A stretch of 62,227 nt of DNA from Deinococcus murrayi DSM 11303 (GCF_000482805.1 NZ_AXWT01000023.1:1-62227), one strand, 5' to 3'; counted from the first letter of the stretch, positions 46,505-60,732 are shown. Translations and numbers: made by a program. The notes: generated from the letters alone by a model not told the origin.

Positions 46505-47953
46505 ATGACACAGACTGAACGTCCGCTGGACGTGGTGATTCTCGCGGCGGGGCAGGGCACCCGCATGAAATCGAAGTTGCCCAAGGTGCTGCACCGGGTT
46601 GCCGGACGCCCCATGGTCGCTTGGGCGGTGCGGGCGGCGCAGGCGCTGGGAGCGCGGCGCATCGTAGTCGTGACCGGGCACGGGGCCGAGCAGGTCGAAG
46701 CGGCGTTGGGGCAGCCCGGCGTGGCCTTTGCCCGCCAAGACCAGCAACTCGGCACCGGGCACGCCTTTCTGGCGGGGGCGGACGCCCTGGGGGAGGGCGG
46801 TGACGCCGACATTCTGGTGCTCTACGGCGACACGCCCCTGCTGCGTCCGGAAACGCTGCGGGCGCTGCTGGACGACCACCGCGCCCACGCCTCGGCCTTC
46901 ACGATCCTGACGGGCGAGCTGCCCGACGCGACCGGGTATGGGCGCATCCTCCGGGACGCCGCCGGGAACGTCGAGCGCATCGTGGAGGAAAAGGCCGCGA
47001 CCCCGCAGGAACGGGCGGTGCGCGAGTTCAACTCTGGCGTGTACGTGATGGACTCCCGCGCTCCCGCGCTCGCCCGGCGCATCACGAATGACAACCCGGC
47101 GGGCGAGTATTACCTCACCGACCTGCTGGCGCTGTACCGGGCCGAGGGCGCATTGGTGCGGGCCTTCAAGCTGCAAGACCCCGACGAGGTCATGGGGGCC
47201 AACGACCGGGCAGGGCTGGCCGAGGCCGAGGCCATCTTGCGGCGGCGCATCAACGCGGGGCACCTGCGGGCCGGGGTCACGATGACCGACCCGCAGACGG
47301 TCTGGATAGAAGACACCGTGCACCTGGGCCGTGACGTGACCCTGGAGCCGGGCGTCATGCTGCGCGGCGAGACCCGCATCGCGGACGGGGTGACGGTGGG
47401 GGCCTACAGCGTCGTGACCGACTCGGTGCTGGAAGAAGGCGCGGTCGTCAAGGCCCATTCCGTGCTGGAGGGGGCGCAGGTCGGCCCCGGCAGCGACGTG
47501 GGACCCTTTGCCCGCCTGCGCCCCGGCACCGTGCTGGAGGGGGGCGTGCACATCGGCAACTTTGTGGAGACGAAGGCGGCGCGGCTGGGGCCGGGCGTCA
47601 AGGCGGGGCACCTCGCCTACCTCGGCGACGTGGAGGTGGGGGCCGAGACGAACGTGGGGGCCGGAACCATCGTCGCCAACTTTGACGGGGTGAATAAGCA
47701 CCGCTCCACGGTGGGCGCGGGCGTCTTTATCGGCTCGAACTCCACCCTCATCGCCCCCCGCGTGGTGGGAGACGCCGCCTTTATCGCGGCGGGCAGCGCC
47801 GTTCACGAGGACGTTCCCGAAGGCGCGATGGCCGTCGCCCGCGGCAAACAGCGCAACGTGGAGGGATGGAGCCGCCGCTACTGGGGCGGCATGCGCGAGA
47901 AGGTCGCCCAGAAGCTGCCCTGGCTGGCGGGGTGGCTGGAGCGGCAGGGGTAA
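46505..47953 (+). CDS. glmU: GlmU: bifunctional GlcNAc-1-P uridyltransferase / GlcN-1-P acetyltransferase
   Basis: 482 residues. Pyrophosphorylase motif [20 protein letters not shown] at 10-29 and [20 protein letters not shown]. The left-handed beta-helix from about 255 has [60 protein letters not shown] and the acetyl-CoA loop [12 protein letters not shown]. It makes UDP-GlcNAc for the cell wall. A possible -10 TACACT lies 25 bases upstream. Confidence 0.97.
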   Translation: MTQTERPLDVVILAAGQGTRMKSKLPKVLHRVAGRPMVAWAVRAAQALGARRIVVVTGHGAEQVEAALGQPGVAFARQDQQLGTGHAFLAGADALGEGGDADILVLYGDTPLLRPETLRALLDDHRAHASAFTILTGELPDATGYGRILRDAAGNVERIVEEKAATPQERAVREFNSGVYVMDSRAPALARRITNDNPAGEYYLTDLLALYRAEGALVRAFKLQDPDEVMGANDRAGLAEAEAILRRRINAGHLRAGVTMTDPQTVWIEDTVHLGRDVTLEPGVMLRGETRIADGVTVGAYSVVTDSVLEEGAVVKAHSVLEGAQVGPGSDVGPFARLRPGTVLEGGVHIGNFVETKAARLGPGVKAGHLAYLGDVEVGAETNVGAGTIVANFDGVNKHRSTVGAGVFIGSNSTLIAPRVVGDAAFIAAGSAVHEDVPEGAMAVARGKQRNVEGWSRRYWGGMREKVAQKLPWLAGWLERQG

Positions 47954-48021
47954 CGGCCCACAGAGCGGGCGCGGGACGTTGGGGAGGCTCCCCGGCGTCC
48001 GCACTTCTCCACTGGAGCAAC

Positions 48022-48042
48022 AAAAATCGCCCATCGTGGGCG
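48022..48042 (-). terminator. Intrinsic terminator of the small minus-strand gene
   Basis: On the minus strand CGCCCA-CGA-TGGGCG (48028-48042) is followed by ATTTTTG. It lies 43 bases after the stop of the 43-codon gene. Confidence 0.7.
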
Positions 48043-48085
48043 AGTCTAGGTTAAGTCGTTAAGGGTGCAACCGGGGGAGAGAGGC

Positions 48086-48217
48086 TTATTTCAGGGCATT
48101 GAGGAGCGCCGCGAGGCCTGTCAGCAGGGTTCCGAACGCTGTCACGAGGACAGCGACTTCACCCGGCTTCCATTGCCTGCGCGAACGCCTGGGTGTATCC
48201 TTACGGTGTCTAGCCAT
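48086..48217 (-). CDS. 43-residue small membrane protein, strongly initiated
   Basis: A short frame from ATG 48217 to TAA 48086. It is preceded at 48225-48234 by AAAGGAGGTG, a full-length Shine-Dalgarno and the best ribosome site in the window, with nine bases from GGAGG to the ATG. The first 20 residues are very basic (MARHRKDTPRRSRRQWKPGE). The rest is one hydrophobic helix (VAVLVTAFGTLLTGLAALLN, then ALK). Its own terminator follows at 48022. It could be a small membrane regulator or a type I toxin-like peptide; no family is recognised. Confidence 0.65.
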   Translation of the reverse strand: MARHRKDTPRRSRRQWKPGEVAVLVTAFGTLLTGLAALLNALK

Positions 48218-48236
48218 AAGGATTCACCTCCTTTCC

Positions 48237-48266
48237 GCACCCGGACTGCAACTCCGGGTGCTTTTG
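48237..48266 (+). terminator. Intrinsic terminator (plus strand)
   Basis: GCACCCGGA (48237-48245) / TCCGGGTGC (48253-48261), seven-base loop, then TTTTG on the plus strand. It ends readthrough from glmU. On the minus strand the same stem sits in the leader just before the small gene's ribosome site and may act as a 5' stabiliser. Confidence 0.75.
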
Positions 48267-48621
48267 CATTCCCGTGTTGCGCCTCTCCCCTCCCGGTTGT
48301 CATGCACCCCGTCCCACAAGGGGACCGGCTGAGTTTACCCCCATCAAAGAGGCCCGGACATTCGCTGCGTCCTGGCCTCGTTCCTCTGCTGCCTCCCCCC
48401 CCCGCGCCGCCGCCAGCCCCTCCACGGAGTCGCGGTCTTCCACCCGCTGCACGGCGAGGTTAAGGACTTGGAGGACGCCAAATCGCCGGGCCGGGGGGCA
48501 GGCTGGTCGAGAAGGCGCTGACGAAGGTCATGCCCAGTGCGTGGCGCCCTTTGGTCCTCGCCGGGGTGAAGCTGCACGGGGCTTTTCCCGCCGCAGAGGG
48601 AGGGGGGGAGGCCCGGCCCCC
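48267..48621. other. 355-base stretch without a confident gene
   Basis: No frame here has recognisable motifs. Short minus-strand fragments (VLNLAVQRVEDRDSVEGLAA, then AARGG) and plus-strand fragments (GRLVEKALTKVMPSAWRPLV) look protein-like. They lie in different frames, broken by stops, so this may be decayed coding sequence. Runs of C (48395-48403) and G (48491-48498) are present. Confidence 0.4.
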
Positions 48622-49176
<555 letters not shown>

Positions 49177-49216
49177 AACCCCGGAACTGTAGGCACCCCA
49201 GAGCCGTACTGTCAAT

Positions 49217-49720
49217 ATGACGCTCCCCGACCCCCGCCTCTCCCCCGCCGCGCCCGCGCCGCGCGGCGACTTCACGGTCATCCCCGAAGCCGAGCGCACG
49301 CCCGCGCTGCTGCTGCACCTCTCGCCGCTGCTGGGGCTGTTGCTGCCCGGCGTGGGCAACGTGCTGGGGCCACTCGCGGCGTGGCTGGGCTACCGCGACC
49401 GCTCGGCGGTGCTGGACGCGCAGGGCAAGGAGGTCGTCAACTTCCAAATCAGTGTGTGGCTGTACTCGCTGCTCGCGGGGCTGCTCTTTTTCGGCCTCTT
49501 CAGCCTGGGGCTGCTGGGGGGCGCGGCGGGGGCGGCGGTCGGCAGCCCGGACCTGGGGGCTTTTGCGCTCTTCGGAAGCCTGGCGGCCTTTTTTGCCTTT
49601 TTCATCCCGGCCAGCCTGGTGCTGTGGGCTTTTCCCCTCGTCGTCATGCTGCTGGCTGTCATTCGGGTCAACCAGGGGCGGACGTACCGCTATCCGCTGA
49701 CGCTGCGGCTGATTCGCTAA
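49217..49720 (+). CDS. DUF4870 domain membrane protein
   Basis: 167 residues. HLSPLLGLLLPGVGNVLGPL, AWLGYRDRSAVLDAQGKEVV and NFQISVWLYSLLAGLLFFGL are the DUF4870 pattern of small four-helix membrane proteins; the end has LLAVIRVNQGRTYRYPLTLR. The function is unknown. It is divergent from rnhA with 40 bases between the starts. Confidence 0.85.
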   Translation: MTLPDPRLSPAAPAPRGDFTVIPEAERTPALLLHLSPLLGLLLPGVGNVLGPLAAWLGYRDRSAVLDAQGKEVVNFQISVWLYSLLAGLLFFGLFSLGLLGGAAGAAVGSPDLGAFALFGSLAAFFAFFIPASLVLWAFPLVVMLLAVIRVNQGRTYRYPLTLRLIR

Positions 49721-49737
49721 CCACTCCCCACTCCCCG

Positions 49738-49743
49738 TATTCT
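49738..49743 (+). promoter_or_regulatory. -10 box TATTCT, leaderless type
   Basis: TATTCT ends six bases before ATG 49750. Confidence 0.5.
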
Positions 49744-49749
49744 TCCCCC

Positions 49750-50505
<756 letters not shown>

Positions 50506-50565
50506 GCCTGAAGGGGGGCGCGGGACGTGCGGGGCGGCGGCCCGCGCTACAGTGACCCCCGACAT

Positions 50566-51120
50566 ATGGCCGAGGACATCCACATCAGGCAGAGCATCGT
50601 GGTCAGGGCGCGTCCGGACGTGCTGTATCGCCTCGCGCTGGAACCCCGGCGCCGCGTCCGGTGGGACCCCAACCTCACGCGGGCCGAGTACGAGGGTGGC
50701 GAGGGCACCCGACTTTCGCCGAACGTGCGGGTGCGCTTCAAGTTCTCGCGCCGGCTCTTTGGCCTGAGCTTGACCGCCAAGTACGGCCAGCTTCAGGCCC
50801 CCTTGCGCGGCGGCTGGGAGAGCGTGCGGCACGTCGGCCCCTTCGAGCGGCTCTCGCAGAGCTGGACTTTCAAGGCGATGCCCGGCGGCACCGAGGTCAC
50901 GCTCGGCATGAATGGCCGCGTGCGCTACCGCTGGGTCCAAAAGCCCGTCGAGCGGCTGCTTCAGAACCTCGTGGTGAGCACCCTGACGGCGCTTCAGCGG
51001 CAGGTGGACGCCCCCGGTGCCCAACTCATGGAGGACATGGGCCGCGAGATGGCCAGGAAGCAGAAGGAAGAGCAGAAGGCGGCCAGGGAAGCCGCCAAAG
51101 CGGCGCGGCGCAGGAAGTAG
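50566..51120 (+). CDS. SRPBCC-family protein
   Basis: 184 residues. SIVVRARPDVLYRLALEPRR, VRWDPNLTRAEY and SQSWTFKAMPGGTEVTLGMN are typical of the polyketide-cyclase/START-like helix-grip fold. The last 30 residues are a Lys/Ala/Glu-rich charged helix (MARKQKEEQKAAREAAKAAR). The ligand is unknown. Confidence 0.75.
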   Translation: MAEDIHIRQSIVVRARPDVLYRLALEPRRRVRWDPNLTRAEYEGGEGTRLSPNVRVRFKFSRRLFGLSLTAKYGQLQAPLRGGWESVRHVGPFERLSQSWTFKAMPGGTEVTLGMNGRVRYRWVQKPVERLLQNLVVSTLTALQRQVDAPGAQLMEDMGREMARKQKEEQKAAREAAKAARRRK

Positions 51121-51178
51121 GGGGGGAAGAGGCCCGCGGCCCCCCACACTCTCTGGCTTCCCAGCGTGGCCTAGCGGG

Positions 51179-51184
51179 TACCCT
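51179..51184 (+). promoter_or_regulatory. -10 box TACCCT, leaderless type
   Basis: TACCCT ends seven bases before ATG 51192. Confidence 0.5.
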
Positions 51185-51191
51185 GCGGGAC

Positions 51192-52466
51192 ATGACACAG
51201 CATCCAGAAGCAGCGGCGCAGGGGGCGGCTCCTCAGGGCGGCTGGCAGGTCATCGGGCCGGGGCTGCTGGTGGCCGCGACCGGGGTGGGGGCCGCCGACC
51301 TGGTGGCGACGCTGGTGGCGGGCAGCAAGTTCGGCTACGCGCTGCTGTGGACGGTGATTCTGGGGGCGCTTCTCAAGGTGGTGATGGTGGAGGGAGCCGG
51401 GCGCTACTCGCTGGCGACCGGGCGCACCATTTTCGAGGGGTGGCGCTCGCTGGGGCGCTGGACGAGCTGGTATTTCGGCTCCTACATCGTCATCTGGGGC
51501 TTCGTGTACGGCGCGGCGGCGATGTCGGGCACGGGGATTCCGCTCAACGCGCTGGTTCCGGCCCTCAGCGTGACGGCCTGGGGCATCATCGCGGGGCTGC
51601 TGGGCTTCGTGCTGGTGTGGTTCGGGCGTTACGCCCTGTTCGAACGCTTCATGGCGGCGCTGGTGGGGCTGATGTTCGTGACGATGGTGGGGGCGGCCCT
51701 GCTGACCCTACCCAACCTGCCCGCGCTGCTCTCCGGGCTGGTCCCGCGCATTCCCGAAGGAGGCCTCATCAACGTGCTGAGCCTCGCGGGAGGCGTGGGG
51801 GGCACCATCACGCTGGCGGCCTACGGGTACTGGCTGCGCGAGAAGGGCTGGCACCACCCGCAGTTCATGCGAGTGATGCGGCTCGACAATAATGTCGCCT
51901 ACCTCGTGACCGCCATCTTCGTGATTTCCACCCTGATTGTGGGGGCCGAGCTGCTCTACTCGGCCCGCATCGCCATCGAGGGCAATGAACAGGGCCTGCT
52001 CTCGCTCTCGGACATCCTGGGCGAGCGCTACGGGGGCTGGGCCAAATACTTCTTTTTGGTGGGGTTTGCTGCCGCCTCCTTTTCCTCGCTGCTGGGCGTG
52101 TGGAACGGCGTCAGCCTGATGTTCGCGGATTTCGTCGGGCAGGGGCGTGGCCTCTCCTCCGGGCACCCCGATACGCGGGTGGGCGGCAAGTATTACCGCT
52201 GGTACGTCCTGTGGCTGACCTTTCCACCGATGGCCCTGTTGTTTCTGGGCCGTCCGGTCGCGCTCATCCTCGCTTACGGGGTACTGGGGGCGCTGTTTAT
52301 GCCGTTTCTGGCGGCCACCCTGCTGGTCTTGCTGAACTCTGACCGGGTGCCCGCCGAGTGGCGCAACAAGCCCGGCACCAACCTGCTGTTGGGGCTGTGC
52401 GTGCTGCTGTTCGGCTTCCTCGCCGTCACCGAACTCGCCAAACAGCTCGGCGGACTGCTGGGCTAA
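51192..52466 (+). CDS. Nramp-family divalent metal transporter
   Basis: 424 residues with about 11 helices. The start GPGLLVAATGVGAADLVATL corresponds to Nramp helix 1, where the metal-binding DPGN motif is replaced by GVGAADL. This points to an Nramp-related subgroup rather than a canonical Mn/Fe transporter. Helix 6 region: LDNNVAYLVTAIFVISTLIV. Substrate uncertain; Mn import matters in Deinococcus, but this member lacks the classical ligand set. Confidence 0.75.
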   Translation: MTQHPEAAAQGAAPQGGWQVIGPGLLVAATGVGAADLVATLVAGSKFGYALLWTVILGALLKVVMVEGAGRYSLATGRTIFEGWRSLGRWTSWYFGSYIVIWGFVYGAAAMSGTGIPLNALVPALSVTAWGIIAGLLGFVLVWFGRYALFERFMAALVGLMFVTMVGAALLTLPNLPALLSGLVPRIPEGGLINVLSLAGGVGGTITLAAYGYWLREKGWHHPQFMRVMRLDNNVAYLVTAIFVISTLIVGAELLYSARIAIEGNEQGLLSLSDILGERYGGWAKYFFLVGFAAASFSSLLGVWNGVSLMFADFVGQGRGLSSGHPDTRVGGKYYRWYVLWLTFPPMALLFLGRPVALILAYGVLGALFMPFLAATLLVLLNSDRVPAEWRNKPGTNLLLGLCVLLFGFLAVTELAKQLGGLLG

Positions 52467-52510
52467 GGCGGACGGGAGCGGAACGAGTGGAGTTGAACGC
52501 CTGTTGAAAC

Positions 52511-52525
52511 GGGGAGGTGCTCCCC
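52511..52525. terminator. Short hairpin between convergent genes
   Basis: GGGGAG (52511-52516) / CTCCCC (52520-52525) with a three-base loop between the Nramp-type gene and the beta-propeller gene. No U-tract, so only a weak call. Confidence 0.35.
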
Positions 52526-53638
52526 TCACTCCCCCGGCACCGCCACCATCCGCGACCCCTCCTCCTCGCCCAGCAACAACCGGTCGGAGCCGAGCCACTG
52601 CACCGTGTCGGGGACGTCGTAGCGCCGAGACCAGACCACCCGGCTTCGCGGGCCGTCCGGACTCAGCCAGGTCACCACCACGCACTCGCTGCGCCAGCCG
52701 CCGCACCCGTCAAAGGCGGCGGAGGCCAGCGCCGTTCCCGCCGGATTCCAGGCGAGCGCCCGCACCAGCCCCCGGTGGGGCCGGGTCCGCCACACTTCCC
52801 GCCCGGTCGCCCCATCCCAGACGGTCAGCGTGCCCTCCCCCCACCCGGCGGCCACCCGTGACCCGTCCGGCGTGAGGGCGAGGCTGTAGGGGCCTTCCTC
52901 GCCACCGAAACGGAAGCGTCCAGGGCGGGGCTGGCGCGTCCGCAGGTCGTAGAGGGCCACCTCGCCGCGCCGGGGGCTGTAGGCGAGCGTCCTTCCGGCG
53001 GCGTCCACGCTGCCGCCCGCCTCCCACCAGCACGCGAACGGCACCCGCCACACCACCGCCCCGTCCGACCAGCGCCGCAGGGTGAGGCGCACGGGCCGGT
53101 CGCGCCCCGGTCCCGCCGCGTCGGTCAGCAGCAGGCCCTGGGGCAGCGCGGCGAACACGCAGGGCTGCCACTCGAAGGAGCGCCACTCCCCCCGCACCTT
53201 TCCGCTGGCCGCGTCCAGCGCGGTCACCCGGCCCTCGTTGTCGTGAATCCAGACGCTGCGGCTGTCGGGAGACCACACCAGGGCATTCACGCTGCGAAAG
53301 TCGGTCGTGGGGAGGTCCGTCGTCCAGCGCCGGTCCATCGTGGCGGCCTCCCAGAGCGCCACCCGCGCAGTGAAGCTGTCCCCGTATTTACGGCTCCCTC
53401 CAATCGCCACCCAGCGGCCATCGGGCGACTGCGCGGCGTGGTCGAGACCCTCGTAAAGGCCGCCCCCGCGCAGGTAAACGGGCAGTCCCGTGCGCTCTGC
53501 CCGCCACGTCTGCACGGGCCGCGAGTCCCACACGGCGCGGGCAATGCCCACGAGGCTGAAGACCAGCAGCGGAAGCAGAAGCACCGTCAGCACGCGCTGA
53601 AGCCGGGTGAGGCGGGGGCGGCCAGGCGCGGGCGTCAT
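52526..53638 (-). CDS. Membrane-anchored WD40-like beta-propeller protein
   Basis: 370 residues from ATG 53638. The signal anchor is LQRVLTVLLLPLLVFSLVGI (about 13-32). Repeats follow with the S-P-D-G/W-D pattern: HAAQSPDGRWVAIGGSRKYG, ALVWSPDSRSVWIHDNEG, LALTPDGSRVAAGWGEGTLT then VWDGATG, and ALAWNPAGTALASAAFDG. About five to seven blades, probably outside the membrane. The ligand is unknown. Confidence 0.75.
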   Translation of the reverse strand: MTPAPGRPRLTRLQRVLTVLLLPLLVFSLVGIARAVWDSRPVQTWRAERTGLPVYLRGGGLYEGLDHAAQSPDGRWVAIGGSRKYGDSFTARVALWEAATMDRRWTTDLPTTDFRSVNALVWSPDSRSVWIHDNEGRVTALDAASGKVRGEWRSFEWQPCVFAALPQGLLLTDAAGPGRDRPVRLTLRRWSDGAVVWRVPFACWWEAGGSVDAAGRTLAYSPRRGEVALYDLRTRQPRPGRFRFGGEEGPYSLALTPDGSRVAAGWGEGTLTVWDGATGREVWRTRPHRGLVRALAWNPAGTALASAAFDGCGGWRSECVVVTWLSPDGPRSRVVWSRRYDVPDTVQWLGSDRLLLGEEEGSRMVAVPGE

Positions 53639-53644
53639 GCCGCG

Positions 53645-53650
53645 ACTGTA
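53645..53650 (-). promoter_or_regulatory. -10 box TACAGT, leaderless type
   Basis: On the minus strand TACAGT is followed by six bases and ATG 53638. Confidence 0.45.
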
Positions 53651-53813
53651 GTGCCCCAGCGAGGACCGCCCAGCCGCATTTGCCCGCCGCCCTTGAGCTA
53701 GCCCTGAGAAACGCCCCCAGAGTCGACCCGCCAGGCCCGCGCGTATGATGCCCCTTAGATGCGCTGGGGAGCTGGAATCGCTTCCGCATCCCTCCCTGCG
53801 CCAGGAGGCTGCT

Positions 53814-56434
<2,621 letters not shown>

Positions 56435-56444
56435 GGGGGAGAAG

Positions 56445-56523
56445 AGCCGTCAGCCCCCAGCATCCAGCTTCCAGCAGCGCCCGCATGGCGCTCTGGGCTG
56501 GTGGCTGGCGGCTGGCCGCTGGC
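56445..56523. repeat. Large imperfect palindrome between zwf and opcA
   Basis: The left arm is built of CAGCC/CCAGC units (GCCGTCAGCCCCCAGCATCC, then AGCTTCCAGCAGCGCC). The right arm is their mirror (GGCGC, GGGCTGGTGGCTGGCGGCTG, GCCGCTGG). The centre is near 56483. Units recur every seven to eight bases. It separates zwf from opcA in an otherwise compact operon. Confidence 0.75.
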
Positions 56524-56543
56524 CGCCCCCCCGGAGGTGCCCC

Positions 56544-57512
56544 GTGACCCCCCCCACCACCCTGCCCCTGCTTGGCCCGGTCGAGACTTCGGTGCGGGGA
56601 GCGCAAGCGGCGCTGGACGACCTCTGGGCGCAGACGCAGGCGGAGACGCGGGCCTATACCGGGAACATCATCGCGCTGACGGTGGGGCGGCACCTCGCGC
56701 GGGTGGAAGAGGCGCTCGCGGGGCTGGAGGGCCGCTACGCGGGGCGGCAAATCATCGGGGTGATGGACGGGCCGCCCGGCGAGGTGCGGGTGCAGGTCAG
56801 CCTGGTGCCGCAGCCGGGCGGGCTGTACATCGAGCGGCTGCGGCTCTGGGCCGACCCGGAAGGCCTTCAGGGGGCCATTCTCCCGCTGCTGCGCCCGGCC
56901 ACCGTCAACCACGTGTGGTGGGGGGCGGATACCCGCCCGGAAGGGGTGCTGCTCTCCGAACTCACCGAAATCGCCGACCAGGTCATCGCCGACAGCCTCA
57001 CCCTGGACATCCCCCCGGCGCGGCACTACGCCCTGGCCGACCTGGGCTGGAGCCGCTCGGCGGGTTGGCGCGAGGCCCTCGCGCAGCTCTTTGACAGCCC
57101 CGACGCGGCGCGGCAACTGGGGCGGGTGCGCGAGCTGCGGCTGACCTACGCGGGCGACAACGACCTCCCGGCCCGCCTCTTTGCCGGGTGGGTGGCGAGC
57201 ACCCTGGGTTGGCCGTCCCTGGAAGGGGTGACGACCTACCGTCCGCAGGACTGCGGACGCGAGAACGGCGACCTGTGCGGCCTGGAGCTGCGGGGCGAGG
57301 GCGTGCGCTTTACGCTCCGGGCGGCGGGGGGCGACCTCGTGCGGTCCGAGTGCGCGTGGCCGGGGATGACCCGCCGCACCGAACTCAATGTGCCGCGCAT
57401 GACCCTGGCGGAGGGCCTCGCCCGCGTGATGGCCCGCCCGGAGCGCCGCGAGGTCTTCGAGCGGGCTTGGGCGCTGGCACGAGCACAGTTGGAGGCAGAA
57501 CGGGCACGCTGA
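56544..57512 (+). CDS. opcA: OpcA family glucose-6-phosphate dehydrogenase assembly protein
   Basis: 322 residues from GTG 56544 with CGGAGG seven bases upstream. [60 protein letters not shown] and [20 protein letters not shown] match OpcA. OpcA activates the G6PDH encoded just upstream. Unusually for the family, the gene lies after a large palindrome. Confidence 0.88.
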   Translation: MTPPTTLPLLGPVETSVRGAQAALDDLWAQTQAETRAYTGNIIALTVGRHLARVEEALAGLEGRYAGRQIIGVMDGPPGEVRVQVSLVPQPGGLYIERLRLWADPEGLQGAILPLLRPATVNHVWWGADTRPEGVLLSELTEIADQVIADSLTLDIPPARHYALADLGWSRSAGWREALAQLFDSPDAARQLGRVRELRLTYAGDNDLPARLFAGWVASTLGWPSLEGVTTYRPQDCGRENGDLCGLELRGEGVRFTLRAAGGDLVRSECAWPGMTRRTELNVPRMTLAEGLARVMARPERREVFERAWALARAQLEAERAR

Positions 57513-57547
57513 AGCCCTAGCTCTCTTTCATTCCGGGCGGCCCGTGC

Positions 57548-57553
57548 CACACT
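57548..57553 (+). promoter_or_regulatory. -10 box CACACT of queG, leaderless type
   Basis: CACACT ends seven bases before GTG 57561. Confidence 0.4.
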
Positions 57554-57560
57554 GCCCCCC

Positions 57561-58664
<1,104 letters not shown>

Positions 58665-58724
58665 GACCAACTCTGAGGCTTTTCCCACTCGTCAGCCCCC
58701 GACAGACGTGCTGAGGTAGGGGGC

Positions 58725-59117
58725 ATGGCCACCCTGACCGAACAGTTCATGCAGGCCCTGCGCGAGACTGAAGACCGCCGCGACCCCACCCCCCTCGTCG
58801 AGCTGTTTGCTAAGGACTGCACCCTGCGCAACCTGACCACCCACGAGTGGAGCGGCAAGGAGGGGGCGCGGGAGTTCTGGACCCGCTACCTGGAGAACTT
58901 TGAGACCATCCGCAGCGAGTTCTTCCACCACGCCGATGACGGGCGCACCGGAATCATGGAGTGGGAGGCGACCGGGCGACTGCCAGGCGGGCACGACATC
59001 GCCTACCGGGGCAGCAGCGTCATCGAGCACGACGGCCAGAAGGTGGGGGCCTTCCGCACCTACTACGACTCAGCCGCTTTTGTGAAGCCCGCCGCGGAGG
59101 GCCAGGAACAGGGCTGA
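58725..59117 (+). CDS. NTF2-like (SnoaL) protein
   Basis: 130 residues. LTEQFMQALRETEDRRDPTP, LVELFAKDCTLRNLTTHEWS, REFWTRYLENFETIRSEFFH and the strand VGAFRTYYDSAAFV fit the cone-shaped NTF2-like fold. The role is unknown. Confidence 0.8.
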   Translation: MATLTEQFMQALRETEDRRDPTPLVELFAKDCTLRNLTTHEWSGKEGAREFWTRYLENFETIRSEFFHHADDGRTGIMEWEATGRLPGGHDIAYRGSSVIEHDGQKVGAFRTYYDSAAFVKPAAEGQEQG

Positions 59118-59240
59118 CCCTCCTCTGGCCCTGATGCCCCGGTCCTCCCGCGCGAGGCCGGGGCGCTGTTCTGTCCGCGGCGGCACACGGCACGGCAGCC
59201 CTCAAGGTCAGCTCAAGACGCGCTCCTCACCCGCCGCCGC

Positions 59241-59246
59241 TAGCAT
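59241..59246 (+). promoter_or_regulatory. -10 box TAGCAT, leaderless type
   Basis: TAGCAT ends six bases before ATG 59253. Confidence 0.5.
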
Positions 59247-59252
59247 GGGCCT

Positions 59253-60086
59253 ATGCGCCCCCGCTTTCCCCTGCTGCCCGTCGTCGCGGCGCTCCTGTCC
59301 CTCTCGGTCACGGCGGAAGCCGCGCAGACTGTCGCGCCGCCCATCCTCAAGCCCGCCGTGACCGCCCGCTACCCGCACGACCGGGGGGCCTTTACCCAGG
59401 GCCTTCAGTACCTCGGCGGGGGCATCCTGCTGGAGAGCACCGGGCAGGTCGGCGAGTCGGGGGTGCGGCGAGTCAACCTGCGGACCGGGCGGGTGCTGCT
59501 CTCGGTGCCCACGCCCATCGCGACGGCCTTTGGGGAGGGCGTGACCCAGCTCGGCGACGTGGTCTATCACATCACCTGGCAAACCGGGGTCGCCTTTGCC
59601 CTCGACGCCGAGACGCTGCGCGAACAGGGCCGCTACCGCTATGCGGGCGAGGGCTGGGGCCTCACCCACGACGGACGCTCGCTGGTCATGAGTGACGGCT
59701 CCGCGACCCTCTTTTGGCGCGACCCGCGGACCTTTGCGATCACGAAAACCCTGCGGGTCACCGACCGGGGCCAGCCCGTGCGGAACCTCAACGAGTTGGA
59801 GTACGTGCAGGGCTACATCTACGCCAACGTGTGGCTCACCGACCGCATCGCCCGCATCGACCCGCGCACGGGCCGGGTGACCGCTTGGCTGGACGTGGGC
59901 GAGCTGCTGGAGGAAGCCAGCGACCGCGCCGAGCGCGAGGGCCGCCCGCTCACCTTCGACGACGTCCCCAACGGCATCGCCTACGTGCCCGAACGCGGGA
60001 CCCTGCTGCTGACGGGCAAGCGCTGGCCCCTCCTCTTTGAGGTTAAGGTGCCGGGCGTGACCCCGGTGACCGCCCGCAAGCCTTGA
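59253..60086 (+). CDS. Glutaminyl-peptide cyclotransferase (secreted)
   Basis: 277 residues with signal peptide RFPLLPVVAALLSLSVTAEA. ARYPHDRGAFTQGLQYLGGG, VVYHITWQTGVAFALDAETL, GEGWGLTHDGRSLVMSDGSA and NELEYVQGYIYANVWLTDRI are hallmarks of the plant/bacterial five-bladed QC (papaya-type). It forms N-terminal pyroglutamate on exported proteins. It converges on tmk with a gap of four bases. Confidence 0.93.
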   Translation: MRPRFPLLPVVAALLSLSVTAEAAQTVAPPILKPAVTARYPHDRGAFTQGLQYLGGGILLESTGQVGESGVRRVNLRTGRVLLSVPTPIATAFGEGVTQLGDVVYHITWQTGVAFALDAETLREQGRYRYAGEGWGLTHDGRSLVMSDGSATLFWRDPRTFAITKTLRVTDRGQPVRNLNELEYVQGYIYANVWLTDRIARIDPRTGRVTAWLDVGELLEEASDRAEREGRPLTFDDVPNGIAYVPERGTLLLTGKRWPLLFEVKVPGVTPVTARKP

Positions 60087-60090
60087 GAGG

Positions 60091-60732
60091 CTAGCCTGAA
60101 GCCTGCTCCTGGGGGAGGTTCAGCCTCTCCCCCACCGCCCGCCAGATGGCTTCGGCCAGCTCGGCCTCGTCCCGCGCCGCGTCGAGGACCAAAAAGCGCC
60201 CCGGCTCCGCCGCCGCGAGGGCGAGAAAGCCCCGCCGCACCCGTTCGTGAAAGGCGAGGTCGGCCTGCTCCAGGCGGTCGGGCTGGCCGCGCCACGCTGC
60301 TCGGCGGAGTCCCAGCGCCGGGTCGAGGTCCAGCAGCACGGTCAGGTCGGGGGTGAGGCCCCCCGTCGCCGCAGCGGTGACCGCCTGCAAGAAGCCGGGG
60401 TCTAGCCCCCGCCCCGCTCCCTGATAGGCGAGGCTGGAATCGGCGTAGCGGTCGCACAGCACGACCTCGCCCCGCGCGAGGGCCGGGCGCAGCACCTCGC
60501 GCACGAGCTGGGCGCGGCTGGCCGAGTACAACAGGAACTCCGGGAGGGGGTCGATGCCCAGCGCCGGGTCAAGCAGCACCCCGCGCACCCGCGTGCCCAG
60601 CGGCGTGCCCCCCGGCTCGCGGGTGACCGTGTGCGGAAGCCCCGCCGCCGCGAGCCGCGCCGCGAGGTGCCGCAGTTGCGTGCTCTTGCCTGCGCCCTCC
60701 GGCCCTTCGAAGGTGAGGAAGAGGGGGGTCAT
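60091..60732 (-). CDS. tmk: Thymidylate kinase
   Basis: 213 residues. P-loop FEGPEGAGKSTQLRHLAARL at about 8; TREPGGTPLG (TMP-binding RxPGG); CDRYADSSLAYQGAGRGLD (DRY motif). It phosphorylates dTMP to dTDP. A variable GTGTGGC-type repeat lies between it and the upstream NIF3 gene. Confidence 0.95.
   Translation of the reverse strand: MTPLFLTFEGPEGAGKSTQLRHLAARLAAAGLPHTVTREPGGTPLGTRVRGVLLDPALGIDPLPEFLLYSASRAQLVREVLRPALARGEVVLCDRYADSSLAYQGAGRGLDPGFLQAVTAAATGGLTPDLTVLLDLDPALGLRRAAWRGQPDRLEQADLAFHERVRRGFLALAAAEPGRFLVLDAARDEAELAEAIWRAVGERLNLPQEQASG

Noticed and set aside
45881..48034. A 717-codon minus-strand frame opposite glmU and its neighbour
   Set aside because: It spans two real plus-strand genes and a terminator, and has no domain.
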